From the NCBI RefSeq assembly GCF_025630775.1, contig NZ_JAOSZE010000001.1:186001-250000 (forward strand): DNA of 64,000 nt, read 5' to 3'. The notes beneath the pieces are model-generated. The model saw only the letters and a list, made by a program, of their open reading frames with translations, made no database searches and had not been told where the DNA came from. This document shows, in pieces, positions 35,862 to 44,377 of the stretch. Position numbers and translations under genes: made by a program. This DNA comes from Actinoplanes sp. KI2 (GTDB lineage: Bacteria > Actinomycetota > Actinomycetes > Mycobacteriales > Micromonosporaceae). The first letter of the stretch is position 1. Every line of letters begins with the position of its first letter.

Positions 35862-36850
35862 ACGACTTGAGGACCGTGGTGGCCGACCACTGGGCCGCCC
35901 TCGATGCCCAGCCACGCAGCTCGGCGTGGTTGACCTCCGCCCTTCCGGTCTCGATCGAGGCTGCGCCCGTGCTCTGCGCCATCGGCCCGGATCGAAAGCG
36001 TCACCTGTTGGTGCCGGTGAAGAGCTCGGACGTCGTGCCTGCCGACACCAGGGCCGCCGCCGTGCATCTGTTGCCGCTCGTCCTCGAGGCAGGCTCACGA
36101 GCGAGCTGCTACGCGAACCTGGTGCTCCTACGTGACGACCTCGCGCACATCTTCACCGGGCTCTGCGCCGACGTCATCGGGGCGCTGTCGTTTCGACGGG
36201 CCACGCCGCTTGCGGTCGTCGAGGAGGTGCTGGACGGATGGCACGAGTTGTTCCGAAGCGGTGCACAACTCGGGATCGAACGATTGGCCGGCCTCTGCGG
36301 TGAGTTGTTCTTCCTCAATTCCCTGCTGGACATCGACCTGGCCCTGGCCGATGCCTGGCAAGGGCCGCTGCGATCGCCGCACGACTTCGTGGCGAACGGC
36401 TGGCACGCGGAGGTGAAGGCGACCGCTTCGACCGAGGGTAGGTCGGTGCGAATACATGGCCTGGATCAGTTGGTACCGCCGTCGGGCGGTGGGCTCATGC
36501 TGCGCTGGATGCGCCTGGACACCGCGGATGGGACAGGCACCTCGATTCCGGAGCTTGTCGACAGGATCACCGCTCGGGTCGGCCGACCTCGTGAGTTCTG
36601 GCAGCTGCTGGCCCGGTGCGGCTACCTTGTCGCGGACCGGGACAAGTACAGCGGCATCCGGTTCACCGTCATGGAGGAGGCGAGCTACCGGATAACCGAG
36701 CAGTTCCCGCGGGTCGTGCCCACCTCATTCGTGAACGGTGTGCCGGCCGGGCTCTCCGACTTTCGTTACACCCTCGACCTTGATCTTGCACCGGCGCCCA
36801 TGCAGAAAGACGAGATCTCCGACTTCATGAACGCCATGGCCGGAAAATGA
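35858..36850 (+). CDS. PD-(D/E)XK nuclease-motif protein (DUF4420 type)
   Basis: 330-aa putative endonuclease. The ATG overlaps the Z1 stop (ATGA). Seen: a Glu in the helix LAGLCGELFFLNSLL (about residue 149), then HDFVANGWHAEVKAT, supplying the Asp (about 176) and the E-x-K (about 185-187) of a PD-(D/E)XK active site. The W-Q-G-P.....HDF context is typical of DUF4420 proteins, which accompany Z1 and MORC-like ATPases. It is the best candidate for the DNA-cutting subunit. Catalytic residues appear intact. Nuclease activity is inferred from the motif. Confidence 0.9.
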   Translation: MNDLRTVVADHWAALDAQPRSSAWLTSALPVSIEAAPVLCAIGPDRKRHLLVPVKSSDVVPADTRAAAVHLLPLVLEAGSRASCYANLVLLRDDLAHIFTGLCADVIGALSFRRATPLAVVEEVLDGWHELFRSGAQLGIERLAGLCGELFFLNSLLDIDLALADAWQGPLRSPHDFVANGWHAEVKATASTEGRSVRIHGLDQLVPPSGGGLMLRWMRLDTADGTGTSIPELVDRITARVGRPREFWQLLARCGYLVADRDKYSGIRFTVMEEASYRITEQFPRVVPTSFVNGVPAGLSDFRYTLDLDLAPAPMQKDEISDFMNAMAGK

Positions 36851-38790
36851 CGCAGCCGCGTTGGTATTCGCAGCCCTTCCCGCCCGCCGGCTCCATCAGT
36901 GCCGAGGGGATCAAACGCACACTGGGCAAGCCGCCGATACCGTGGCCGGCCATCCTGGTACGCGAGTCCGCGCAGAACAGCTGGGACGCCAAAATAGGTG
37001 ACCAGCCGGTGGAGTTCACGCTGAATCTTGCCGTCGTACCGCCGCAGAACGCCAACGCCTGGCGAACCATGTTGTTGGAGGGCGCACCGCACAGCGAGCG
37101 CTTCCCACTGCGTCAGATCCTGCGTGGCCGTGAATGGCAATCGACGATGGTTCGCACACTCACCGTCAGCGACCGTGGCACCAAGGGACTGGGTGGCCCC
37201 ACCCGCGCGGATGTTGCGCGGGGCGAGGAGCCGCGCGACTGGGTCTCGTTTGTGCTGAATGTGGGCGACCCGCCGGACACGAAGCGTGGCGGGGGCACGT
37301 ACGGGTACGGCAAGGGCATTCTTTACCAGACGTCTCGGGCCGGCACGATCATCGTGCATACCAGGACGGCTACGAGCAGCGGCTTGGAAACACGCATCAT
37401 CGGGGTTTGCCTCGGCGAGTCCATGGAGTTGACCGACAGCGAGGGCATCGCCAAGCCGTACACCGGCCGTCATTGGTGGGGCGATGTGGAGTCGGAACAT
37501 GTCGAGCCTCTGGTCGGCGAGCGCGCTTCAGCCGTCGCCGAGTCCCTCGGTCTCCGTGCCTTCGCACCCGACGAGACCGGGACCGACGTCGTTGTGGTCG
37601 AGCCGGATTTCGGTGACGAGACGGACGAGGACATCGCGCAATACCTCGCCGATGCGATCGCCTGGAACCTGTGGCCGGTCATGCTGGAGCAACGCGGCGC
37701 CGAGCGGCTCGTTCCGAAGGTTTGGCATCGAGGCCTTGCCGTGCCGGTTCCGGTTCCGGAGAAGACGCGAGGTCTGCGTACCTTCGTCGCGGCGTATCGA
37801 CGCCTGGCGACCGGCGAGGATGTGCAGACCCTGATGTGCGGCAGCCCGAAGAAGCCGCTCGGTCGGATGGCGCTCGAGCGCCAGCTCATTCCCCCGTACG
37901 AGCCGCCGGCCGCGGCCCAGGACCTCGGGATTACGACGGCACCGCATCACGTCTGCCTGATGCGCGCGCCGGAGTTGGTCGTGAAGTATCACCCAGGACC
38001 CGAACCGATCAGCGCGAACCTTGCCTACGGCGGCGTGTTCCGCGCCTTCGACGACATGGATCGCACATACGCGGCTGCCGAGCCGCCGACGCATGACGAC
38101 TGGGTCTATGCGCAGTTGGAGGGCGCAGATCGGACGTTCGTCCGAACGACATTTGTGCGTATCAAGGAGCGGCTCGCGGAGTTCGCGAGGCCGGCCGAGG
38201 TGAAATCGGAGGGAGCGCCGGCGCCGCTCGGTGCGGTCAGCAACTTCCTGGGGTCGCTCGTGGCCGCCGCGACGGGCTCAGGTGCTGCATCCGCCATGAT
38301 GCCGGCCTCACTGATGGGAGGAGATCCCATCCCGTCCAACGGCGAACCCGGTCCGTCGCCCGCCGACGGGGCCGGCGCAGTCGAGGGACCAGAAGGGTCG
38401 GATACGGCACCGCCCATTCAGGGTGCGGCGAAGCGCGGCCGGGCTTCGATTCGGCTCGAGGGTGACCCGTACTTCGAGGATTCCGAGATCGGCTTGCTGC
38501 TTGTGCAGGACGCGGTGGTGGTCGGAAACGGCCCCTTGGTCGCCCGAGGCTCGGCCGGTATCACCGTTGCGGATGGCAGTCGCGAGCAGGACCCTCCGGG
38601 TGGCTCCGAGGAGCCAGTGGTCATCGGCTGGCGGATCGATACGCACGACGAGGACGGCGAGCTGATCAATCTGGCGGACGCCGCGGCCGGGCTGCGACTC
38701 AGCCTGGTGGTCAGACCGGTCCCGGATACGATCACGCAGATCGACGTGACGGTTCTTCGCCCCGAGGAGGCGGTCGGCGTTGGCCGCTAG
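36847..38790 (+). CDS. MORC/MutL-like GHKL ATPase of restriction-type operons
   Basis: 647 aa, overlapping its neighbours by 4 and 11 bp. The Bergerat fold is clear: N-box LVRESAQNSWDAK (Glu 40, Asn 44, Asp 47), G1 motif VSDRGTKGLGG (about 108-117) and G2 lid GGGTYGYGKG (about 148-157). A transducer-like region follows, then a Pro/Ala/Gly-rich linker (about 455-530) and a C-terminal beta-rich domain (VIGWRIDTHDEDGEL to SLVVRPVPDTITQIDV). Bacterial MORC-like ATPases of this kind occur with Z1, nuclease and 5mC-methylase genes. ATP-driven clamp closure on DNA is inferred from the family. Confidence 0.91.
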   Translation: MTQPRWYSQPFPPAGSISAEGIKRTLGKPPIPWPAILVRESAQNSWDAKIGDQPVEFTLNLAVVPPQNANAWRTMLLEGAPHSERFPLRQILRGREWQSTMVRTLTVSDRGTKGLGGPTRADVARGEEPRDWVSFVLNVGDPPDTKRGGGTYGYGKGILYQTSRAGTIIVHTRTATSSGLETRIIGVCLGESMELTDSEGIAKPYTGRHWWGDVESEHVEPLVGERASAVAESLGLRAFAPDETGTDVVVVEPDFGDETDEDIAQYLADAIAWNLWPVMLEQRGAERLVPKVWHRGLAVPVPVPEKTRGLRTFVAAYRRLATGEDVQTLMCGSPKKPLGRMALERQLIPPYEPPAAAQDLGITTAPHHVCLMRAPELVVKYHPGPEPISANLAYGGVFRAFDDMDRTYAAAEPPTHDDWVYAQLEGADRTFVRTTFVRIKERLAEFARPAEVKSEGAPAPLGAVSNFLGSLVAAATGSGAASAMMPASLMGGDPIPSNGEPGPSPADGAGAVEGPEGSDTAPPIQGAAKRGRASIRLEGDPYFEDSEIGLLLVQDAVVVGNGPLVARGSAGITVADGSREQDPPGGSEEPVVIGWRIDTHDEDGELINLADAAAGLRLSLVVRPVPDTITQIDVTVLRPEEAVGVGR

Positions 38791-39694
38791 AGGAACGAGA
38801 GCGTGGCCGTACCGCCGCATCGCGAGTGGCTCGGTCAAGGCCGCCGCATGGATCATTGATCCGGATTCCGACTCCGAGCGGGAGGCACCCGGCAGCCTGC
38901 CGGAGTGGGACTATCAGACGAACCTCCGGCTCCGCCGGCGAATCTCGATCGACGTTGCTGAATGCCGCAGGTCCGCCGGCCTGCCCGGCGAAACCCCGCT
39001 CGCGATCAGCGTTCGGTGGAGTGCGGTCCCGTCGCTGCTTCGCGGCTCGGCGGCCTGGATCGAGTTGCAGGACGATGTTCAGGACTACGTGATCGACTTG
39101 GCCGTTCCCGGCGAACGACTCGGGGGTGTGGTTCGGTTCGAAACGTTGGTGGTGCTCGCCCGTGACGTCGAGGCGGCCCCGGCCGCCGCGCACCTCGTCG
39201 GCAGCAACCTGTGGAGCGATGCGTGTGAGATTCGGCTGCAGGGTGACGCGCCGCTGTTCCCGATCGCGCTGATCCCGTTCTCATCGTCAAGCCTTCCGCA
39301 ACGCGCGGCGTGGTATCTCGAGTTGGGCCCGGATCTGAACGCCACCGCGCTCGGCGCCATCCAGCTCCTGGTGAATCAGGATCATCCGACGATTGTGGCG
39401 GCCGTGAAGCGCGCCGGCTCGCCGAGCGATGTCGATCGCGCGGTCCTCTCCACGCTGCGGTCGGACGTTGTCCGGACGATGCTCGAGCGGGCGCTCGGCG
39501 ATGAAGCATTCGAGATGACCGAGACGTTCGAGAAAGACACCCTGGGCGCAGTTCTGCAGGGTTTGATGAGGACATACATGGCGAGTTACCTCGACGATGG
39601 CCTCCTGGAAATCCGGCGAATCCGAAGCAGCGATCCACCGCTGTTCGCGGCCGTGATCCAGGCCGCCACGGAGCTTCTGGCAGACCAGCGATGA
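38780..39694 (+). CDS. Uncharacterised component of the Z1/MORC system
   Basis: 304 aa from TTG 38780, which has GAGGAGG nine bases upstream inside the end of the MORC gene; no better start exists. I do not recognise a domain. The N-terminal half is beta-rich (RASGSV-type start, YQTNLRLRRRISIDVAECRR, ISVRWSAVPSLLRGSAAW, GGVVRFETLVVLA, CEIRLQGDAPLFPIALIPF). The C-terminal half is helical (DRAVLSTLRSDVVRTMLERAL, LQGLMRTYMASYLDD, FAAVIQAATELLA). There is no signal peptide or TM. Its overlap on both sides (11 and 4 bp) shows stoichiometric coexpression with the ATPase and the following gene. It could be a target-binding or regulatory subunit. Confidence 0.85.
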   Translation: MAARGTRAWPYRRIASGSVKAAAWIIDPDSDSEREAPGSLPEWDYQTNLRLRRRISIDVAECRRSAGLPGETPLAISVRWSAVPSLLRGSAAWIELQDDVQDYVIDLAVPGERLGGVVRFETLVVLARDVEAAPAAAHLVGSNLWSDACEIRLQGDAPLFPIALIPFSSSSLPQRAAWYLELGPDLNATALGAIQLLVNQDHPTIVAAVKRAGSPSDVDRAVLSTLRSDVVRTMLERALGDEAFEMTETFEKDTLGAVLQGLMRTYMASYLDDGLLEIRRIRSSDPPLFAAVIQAATELLADQR

Positions 39695-40494
39695 GCACTC
39701 TTTACCCGCGCTTGCCCGCGAATGCCGCAAGAGAACGCTACCGCGAGATCATGGCGCGGGATGCCGCAGGCCTGGCCGGATGGTCCGACACGTCGCACCT
39801 TGCGCAGTACTTCGCGCCGACCGGTGGGGGCCGGGCGACAGTCGAGCGGTTGTCCGTCATCCGTACCCAGGTCGTGGAGATCGCCGCAAAACACGGATTC
39901 CCTGGCGAACCCATCCGCCGTGCCGTTCATGACTTCGACACCGAGCTGGCTCGCACGCTGCATACGAGCATGGATCTCGTTCCGGCCGAGGCCGCGATCC
40001 GACCGATGTGGGCATTCTTTGCCCTGGTTCTGCTCCCCGATGTCGCAGTGTGGCGCTTTCCCCAGCCTCCGGAGGACCGGGTCCTTGCGACGGACATCAC
40101 CCGCCACGTGTTCGGCCGGCTTTGGTGGCGTGCTGAGCTGCTTCGGGACAATGTCCGCGGCGATGATCCGTACCATTTGCTCGTCGTGTTCCCGGAACGA
40201 AACTTTGATCAGATCTTGGCGCGTCGTCGGTCGATCGGCGGCTCACCGGAGCTCATCCGAGCGCTCGCCAAGGAATGGCCGAAGGACTGGACGGGCATGG
40301 ACGAGACCGAGGCCCTACGAGATGTCCTCAAGCACCTGATGCGACGCGGGGCGTTCCAGGACTTGTTCGGTCTTCCGGAGGCGTTGTTGCGTCCCGAGGT
40401 CGCGCGGACGATCTCAGATGTCCGGCACGGCCGGACCCGCACGCGGCAAGGCGACGATATCGGGCGACCCGTGGGGCGGCATGCCCGAATCTGA
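39691..40494 (+). CDS. Uncharacterised component of the Z1/MORC system (possibly DUF6339)
   Basis: 267 aa, ATG overlapping the preceding stop (ATGA). It is helical, with the conserved-looking segment IRPMWAFFALVLLPDVAVWRFP and ITRHVFGRLWWRAELLRDN, then YHLLVVFPERNFDQILARRRSIGG, and an Arg-rich tail. From memory it resembles proteins annotated DUF6339, found in the same neighbourhoods; this needs a search. No catalytic motif is evident. As last gene of the overlapping set it probably belongs to the complex; the vsr gene follows after 30 bp. Confidence 0.83.
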   Translation: MSTLYPRLPANAARERYREIMARDAAGLAGWSDTSHLAQYFAPTGGGRATVERLSVIRTQVVEIAAKHGFPGEPIRRAVHDFDTELARTLHTSMDLVPAEAAIRPMWAFFALVLLPDVAVWRFPQPPEDRVLATDITRHVFGRLWWRAELLRDNVRGDDPYHLLVVFPERNFDQILARRRSIGGSPELIRALAKEWPKDWTGMDETEALRDVLKHLMRRGAFQDLFGLPEALLRPEVARTISDVRHGRTRTRQGDDIGRPVGRHARI

Positions 40495-40524
40495 CGTCCG
40501 TGTTCAGCGAGTAGCCTGACCGCC

Positions 40525-40944
40525 ATGCCGGAGGCGCAACTCCCGATACCGAGTTCGGCGTCCGTCTCGGGGCGTATGAGTCGGCAGCGTAGGCGCAATA
40601 CGCAGCCCGAAGTGGCGATTCGGAAGCGCCTGCACGCCATGGGCCTGAGATTCCGAGTCACGATGCCGATTCCGGGTATGCCGCGGCGAACGATGGACAT
40701 CGCCTTCACCCGCGCCCGTGTCGCGGTCTTCGTCGACGGGTGCTTCTGGCACGTCTGCCCAGAGCACGCCACCAGGCCGGCGGCCAACTCGGATTGGTGG
40801 TTCAGGAAGCTCACCGGAAATCAGGCTCGCGATGTGGCCACCAACGACCACCTGGCCGCGCTTGGATGGCGGGTCGTGCGCATTTGGGAACATGAGAACC
40901 CTGCCGAGGCTGCCGACCGCATCGCCGCTGTTGTTCGCTCTTGA
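40525..40944 (+). CDS. vsr: Very short patch repair (Vsr-type) endonuclease
   Basis: 139-aa Vsr-family endonuclease. Seen: RMSRQRRRNTQPEVAIRKRLH, FRVTMPIPGMPRRTMDIAF (metal-binding Asp in MDIAF), VAVFVDGCFWHVCPEH, and GWRVVRIWEHE. These are the conserved Vsr blocks including zinc ligands and catalytic His. Vsr nicks 5' of T in T:G mismatches made by deamination of 5-methylcytosine, and is classically paired with a Dcm-type methylase, as here (tail-to-tail, 47-bp gap). Relatives in defence operons may instead act as restriction enzymes; both are possible here. Confidence 0.95.
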   Translation: MPEAQLPIPSSASVSGRMSRQRRRNTQPEVAIRKRLHAMGLRFRVTMPIPGMPRRTMDIAFTRARVAVFVDGCFWHVCPEHATRPAANSDWWFRKLTGNQARDVATNDHLAALGWRVVRIWEHENPAEAADRIAAVVRS

Positions 40945-40991
40945 GGCTCAATGACGGGTGGGTCGGCGGCCGGCCGCTCGGCTTGAGGTGT

Positions 40992-42098
40992 TCAGAAGAG
41001 GGTTGACCGCTCGCCGGAACCGCCGCCGTTGTCCAAGCTTTCGGCGACGTGCTTACCGATGGCCGCAGCCAACTCCACCGGCACGGCGTTGCCGATCTGC
41101 TTCGCGATCTGCAACTTGGAACCGCACCACCGGAAGGTGTCCGGAAAGCCCTGAAGGCGAGCCGCCTCGAGGTGGGTGATGGCGCGGTGCTCGGTCGGGT
41201 GAAGGTAACGGCCCTTCTCGGGCTTGAAGAACTCGGTTCGGATCGTCACCGAAGGGCGGTCCCAGTGCAGGCGCCCCATGACGTCCCCGGAACCGGAGGT
41301 GTGCTTACGCCAGCAGGGGCTCTGCAGTTCGTACGGCAGGTTGAATCTGTTGCCGCCTGGAGGAATGCGCCTGAACCGCTTTCTCGAGATCTCCTGGTAG
41401 TCGCGGGTGAGGTGCAACGTCAGGCCGCTGAACGCGCCGGGCAGGCGTACACCATGATGGTCGACATACGTGTCCGGCAGGAGCTGATCCTTCTCGTCCA
41501 CGTGCGGGTTGAGGCCGTCGAGGCTTTCTCGTACCGACCGCCATTGTTCCCGGGGCACGTCGCCGAGTGGAATGTCGATGGGCTTCAGATCATTACGCGT
41601 ACCGATCACGATTGCACGACGTCGTACTTGGCCCGCGCCGAAATCGGCGGCGTTGACCAGATCGAATCGGAGCTCGTAGCCGGAAAGACCGCCGCCGTCC
41701 ACCTGACGAAGGAGCGCCTTGAACTCGTCGCTGGTCAGAAAGCGATCGACGTTCTCGATCACGAAGGCCTTCGGCTTGATCTCCCGAAGTACACGAACGT
41801 ATTCGACCCAGAGCTGATTACGGGGATCGTCGGACCGCTTGAGGCCGAGGTTGGAGAAGCCCTGACAAGGCGGACCGCCGACGACCACGTCCGCCTGCTT
41901 CGCCTGCTCGTCCAACTCCCAGTCGGTGATGCTTCCGTGATGAACGATGCCCTTGCCGAAGTTTTCGGTATACGTCGTGGCCGCGGCGACATCGATTTCA
42001 ACCGCGCCGACGGTTTGGTACCGGTTCGTCGAGTGGAATCCCGTTGTGATCCCGCCGCACCCCGCAAAGAGGTCAACAACCCGATAGGTGTGCAGCAT
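40992..42098 (-). CDS. dcm: DNA (cytosine-5)-methyltransferase
   Basis: 368-aa C5-methylase. ATG 42098 begins directly before motif I (VVDLFAGCGGITTGF). Also seen: catalytic Cys in motif IV GGPPCQGFS (about residue 78), motif VI ENV, motif VIII QVRRRAIV, a variable target-recognition region and motif X-type GNAVP near the C-terminus, so all essential parts are present. It faces the Z1/MORC operon and vsr, and is divergent from purC (166-bp gap). It probably marks self DNA for the adjacent system. The recognition sequence cannot be deduced. The gene symbol follows the family, not orthology with E. coli Dcm. Confidence 0.94.
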   Translation of the reverse strand: MLHTYRVVDLFAGCGGITTGFHSTNRYQTVGAVEIDVAAATTYTENFGKGIVHHGSITDWELDEQAKQADVVVGGPPCQGFSNLGLKRSDDPRNQLWVEYVRVLREIKPKAFVIENVDRFLTSDEFKALLRQVDGGGLSGYELRFDLVNAADFGAGQVRRRAIVIGTRNDLKPIDIPLGDVPREQWRSVRESLDGLNPHVDEKDQLLPDTYVDHHGVRLPGAFSGLTLHLTRDYQEISRKRFRRIPPGGNRFNLPYELQSPCWRKHTSGSGDVMGRLHWDRPSVTIRTEFFKPEKGRYLHPTEHRAITHLEAARLQGFPDTFRWCGSKLQIAKQIGNAVPVELAAAIGKHVAESLDNGGGSGERSTLF

Positions 42099-42264
42099 GC
42101 TGCCACAGTAGCCGGCCGCTCGGCTAGTTCCCAGTAGGTTGTCGCCGTGTCGCCCTGTTGTGGCGCAGCCGTTATTTCGATCGCTCTTCACAGGTGCCCT
42201 CGTGGAGCCTCGGCCAGGTCGGATAGCGTGATGCCGCAGAGGCCGACGCTGGTAAGGGGAGCAC

Positions 42265-43101
42265 GTGGAGCTGTTGCACTCGGGAAAGGTCCGGGACATC
42301 TACGCCGACGGCGGTGATCTGCTTCTGGTGGCGTCTGACCGGATCTCGATCTATGACGTCATCCTGCCTACGCCGATCCCGGACAAGGGCAAGATTCTCA
42401 CCCAGCTTTCCCTCTGGTGGTTCGACCAGCTGAGCGACGTCATCCCCAACCATGTCATCTCCGCCACCGACGTGCCCGAGGAGTGGGCCGGGCGGGCCAT
42501 TCGCTGCGAGCGCCTCGAGATGGTCATGGTCGAGTGCATTGCTCGGGGCTACCTGGCCGGCTCCGGCCTCAAGGAGTACGAGCGCGACGGCGCGATCTCC
42601 GGTGTCCAGCTTCCGCCCGGCCTGATCGAGGCCTCCGAGCTGCCCGAGCCGATCTACACCCCGACGACCAAGGCTCCCGTGGGCGAAGGCCATGACGAGT
42701 TCATGACGTACGCGGACGTCGAGGCCAAGGTGGGCGCGGAGCGGGCGGCCGAGCTCAAGAACGTCACGCTCGAGGTCTATCGGCGCGGGCAGGAGGTGGC
42801 CCGTAAGAGCGGCATCATCATCGCCGATACGAAGATCGAGCTGGGTCTGACCGCGGACGGGACGCTGAAGCTGGCGGACGAGCTGCTGACGCCCGACTCG
42901 TCGCGGTTCTGGGCGGCGGACGAGTGGAAGCCGGGTGGCAGCCAGCGCTACCTCGACAAGCAGTTCCTTCGCGACTGGTCGAGCGGCCTCGACTGGGACC
43001 GCACCGATCCCGGTCCGGCGGTTCCCGACGAGGTGGTCGAGGCTACGCGCAACCGGTACATCGAGGTCTATGAGCGGCTGACCGGGTCTAGCTGGAGCTA
43101 G
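42265..43101 (+). CDS. purC: Phosphoribosylaminoimidazole-succinocarboxamide synthase
   Basis: 278-aa SAICAR synthetase of de novo purine synthesis: ligates aspartate to CAIR using ATP. GTG 42265 follows AAGGGGAG. Seen: GKVRDIY, VASDRISIYDV, the carboxylate-binding VECIARGYLAGSG, TPTTKA, and IADTKIELG, all PurC hallmarks. It is housekeeping and marks the end of the accessory block on its 5' side. Its 3' end, including the stop, is duplicated in a 25-bp tandem repeat. Confidence 0.97.
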   Translation: MELLHSGKVRDIYADGGDLLLVASDRISIYDVILPTPIPDKGKILTQLSLWWFDQLSDVIPNHVISATDVPEEWAGRAIRCERLEMVMVECIARGYLAGSGLKEYERDGAISGVQLPPGLIEASELPEPIYTPTTKAPVGEGHDEFMTYADVEAKVGAERAAELKNVTLEVYRRGQEVARKSGIIIADTKIELGLTADGTLKLADELLTPDSSRFWAADEWKPGGSQRYLDKQFLRDWSSGLDWDRTDPGPAVPDEVVEATRNRYIEVYERLTGSSWS

Positions 43102-43135
43102 TCCGGCGGCGTCTAGCTGGAGCTAGTCCGGGGGC
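43086..43135. repeat. 25-bp tandem duplication across the purC stop
   Basis: Two adjacent copies (43086-43110 and 43111-43135) differ at one base and each contain the inverted repeat TAGCT-GG-AGCTA. The first copy encodes the last residues and stop of purC; the second contains the stop and last codons of the opposing DUF3040 gene. Confidence 0.9.
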
Positions 43136-43412
43136 GGCGCGACGACGACCACAGGGTTGGGCTCGCGCCGCCGCCCCGCTTGAGCCAGAGCCGCCAGCCA
43201 TAGGCGGCGCCCACGACGGCCATGATCACGCCGGTCCAGCCGCCGAACACGATGCAGAGCGGCGCCATAATCCACAGTAGAATCGCCATCGTCAGGTAGA
43301 GCATCCGCCTGGGCCGGCACATCCGGTCGACCTTGTGCGAAAACCTGGGATCATCCGCGCGCAGCTGGCTGACCATGGCATCAAAGACAGTCTTCTCGTT
43401 GGGCTCGAGCAC
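43113..43412 (-). CDS. DUF3040 family membrane protein
   Basis: 99 aa from GTG 43412, chosen because GGAGG sits eight bases upstream. The N-terminus LEPNEKTVFDAMVSQLRADDPRF is the DUF3040 pattern, followed by two TM segments (LYLTMAILLWIMAPLCIVFGG; GVIMAVVGAAYGWRLWL). It is a small actinobacterial membrane protein of unknown role. The C-terminus is Ser/Arg-rich and partly built from the 25-bp repeat. It is convergent with purC and divergent from the K+ channel gene. Confidence 0.83.
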   Translation of the reverse strand: MLEPNEKTVFDAMVSQLRADDPRFSHKVDRMCRPRRMLYLTMAILLWIMAPLCIVFGGWTGVIMAVVGAAYGWRLWLKRGGGASPTLWSSSRRPRTSSS

Positions 43413-43557
43413 GGGGACCACCTCCGACCCACCGGCTACCCGTCGCCCCGCGCACGAAACTCCGGGTTTCGCCATCTGCCCAGACAGATCAAGAGGCAAA
43501 CCACGCCGGGGGCAAGAAGTCCGACGAACCGCAACATAGGTCGGGCAGGCTGCGGTC

Positions 43558-44325
43558 ATGGGCTCCAACGGCTCCGAGCGCCGTCTCCGTCGGTGGGAGA
43601 ACGCGACCGCCTATCCCCTCACTGCGCTGTCCGTGCTGTTCATGGGCGTGTATGCCTGGCCGATCCTGAACCCGGCGATGCATCCGGCCTGGCGCCACGC
43701 CTGCGAGATCGCCGACGTCGCGATCTGGGCGGTCTTCTTCGTCGAGTACCTGATCCGGCTGCGGCTGGCCGTACGGAAAACGTGGTTTGTTCGTTCGCAC
43801 TGGTTCGACCTGGCCGTCCTGATCCTGCCGGTGCTTCGTCCGCTGCGCGCCCTGCGCCTGCTCAACGCTCTCCGCGTGATCAACCAGCACGCCGTCGAGT
43901 GGACCCGGGGGCGCCTGGCGGTCTACGTCATCGCCGCCACCACGCTGATCGTGCTGGTGGCCGGCCTGGCGGTGCTGGAGGCCGAGCGTGGTCATCCGGC
44001 CAGCAACATCCAGAGCTACCCGGCCGCGCTCTGGTGGGCCGTCTGCACGATGACCACGGTCGGCTACGGCGATCTCTACCCGGAAACCCTGGAGGGCCGC
44101 CTGGTCGCGGTGGCGCTCATGATCGGCGGCCTGGGCCTGATCGGTTTCATCACCGGTTCGCTGGCCAGCTGGATCGTCGAGCGGGTCTCCGACACCGAGC
44201 GGCTGGCCCGCGCGGCGACCCGGGCCGACATCGCGATCCTGCTGCGCGAGGTCCGCAAGCTCCAGGCCGAGGTCGCCGACCTGAAGTCCCGCACCGTGGC
44301 CAAGGATCCCGATCCGCACGGTTGA
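43558..44325 (+). CDS. Voltage-gated-type potassium channel
   Basis: 255-aa integral membrane ion channel. Seen: S1-S3 hydrophobic segments, an S4-like RPLRALRLLNALRV, pore helix and selectivity filter CTMTTVGYGD (about residue 164-170), S6 (LVAVALMIGGLGLIGFITGSL) and a cytoplasmic C-terminal coiled coil (LLREVRKLQAEVADL) that could tetramerise. It is smaller than eukaryotic Kv channels but complete. Likely sets membrane potential; gating properties cannot be read. Confidence 0.92.
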   Translation: MGSNGSERRLRRWENATAYPLTALSVLFMGVYAWPILNPAMHPAWRHACEIADVAIWAVFFVEYLIRLRLAVRKTWFVRSHWFDLAVLILPVLRPLRALRLLNALRVINQHAVEWTRGRLAVYVIAATTLIVLVAGLAVLEAERGHPASNIQSYPAALWWAVCTMTTVGYGDLYPETLEGRLVAVALMIGGLGLIGFITGSLASWIVERVSDTERLARAATRADIAILLREVRKLQAEVADLKSRTVAKDPDPHG

Positions 44326-44377
44326 GCGTGGTCACGTGGTCCCGGGAAACAGGCAGGGGACGCCCTAGGCTCGGATC

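Noticed and set aside
33255..42098. BREX, DISARM or Dnd system
   Set aside because: No PglX/PglZ, DUF1998, phospholipase-D or phosphorothioation genes are present; the Z1-DUF4420-GHKL set is a different arrangement.
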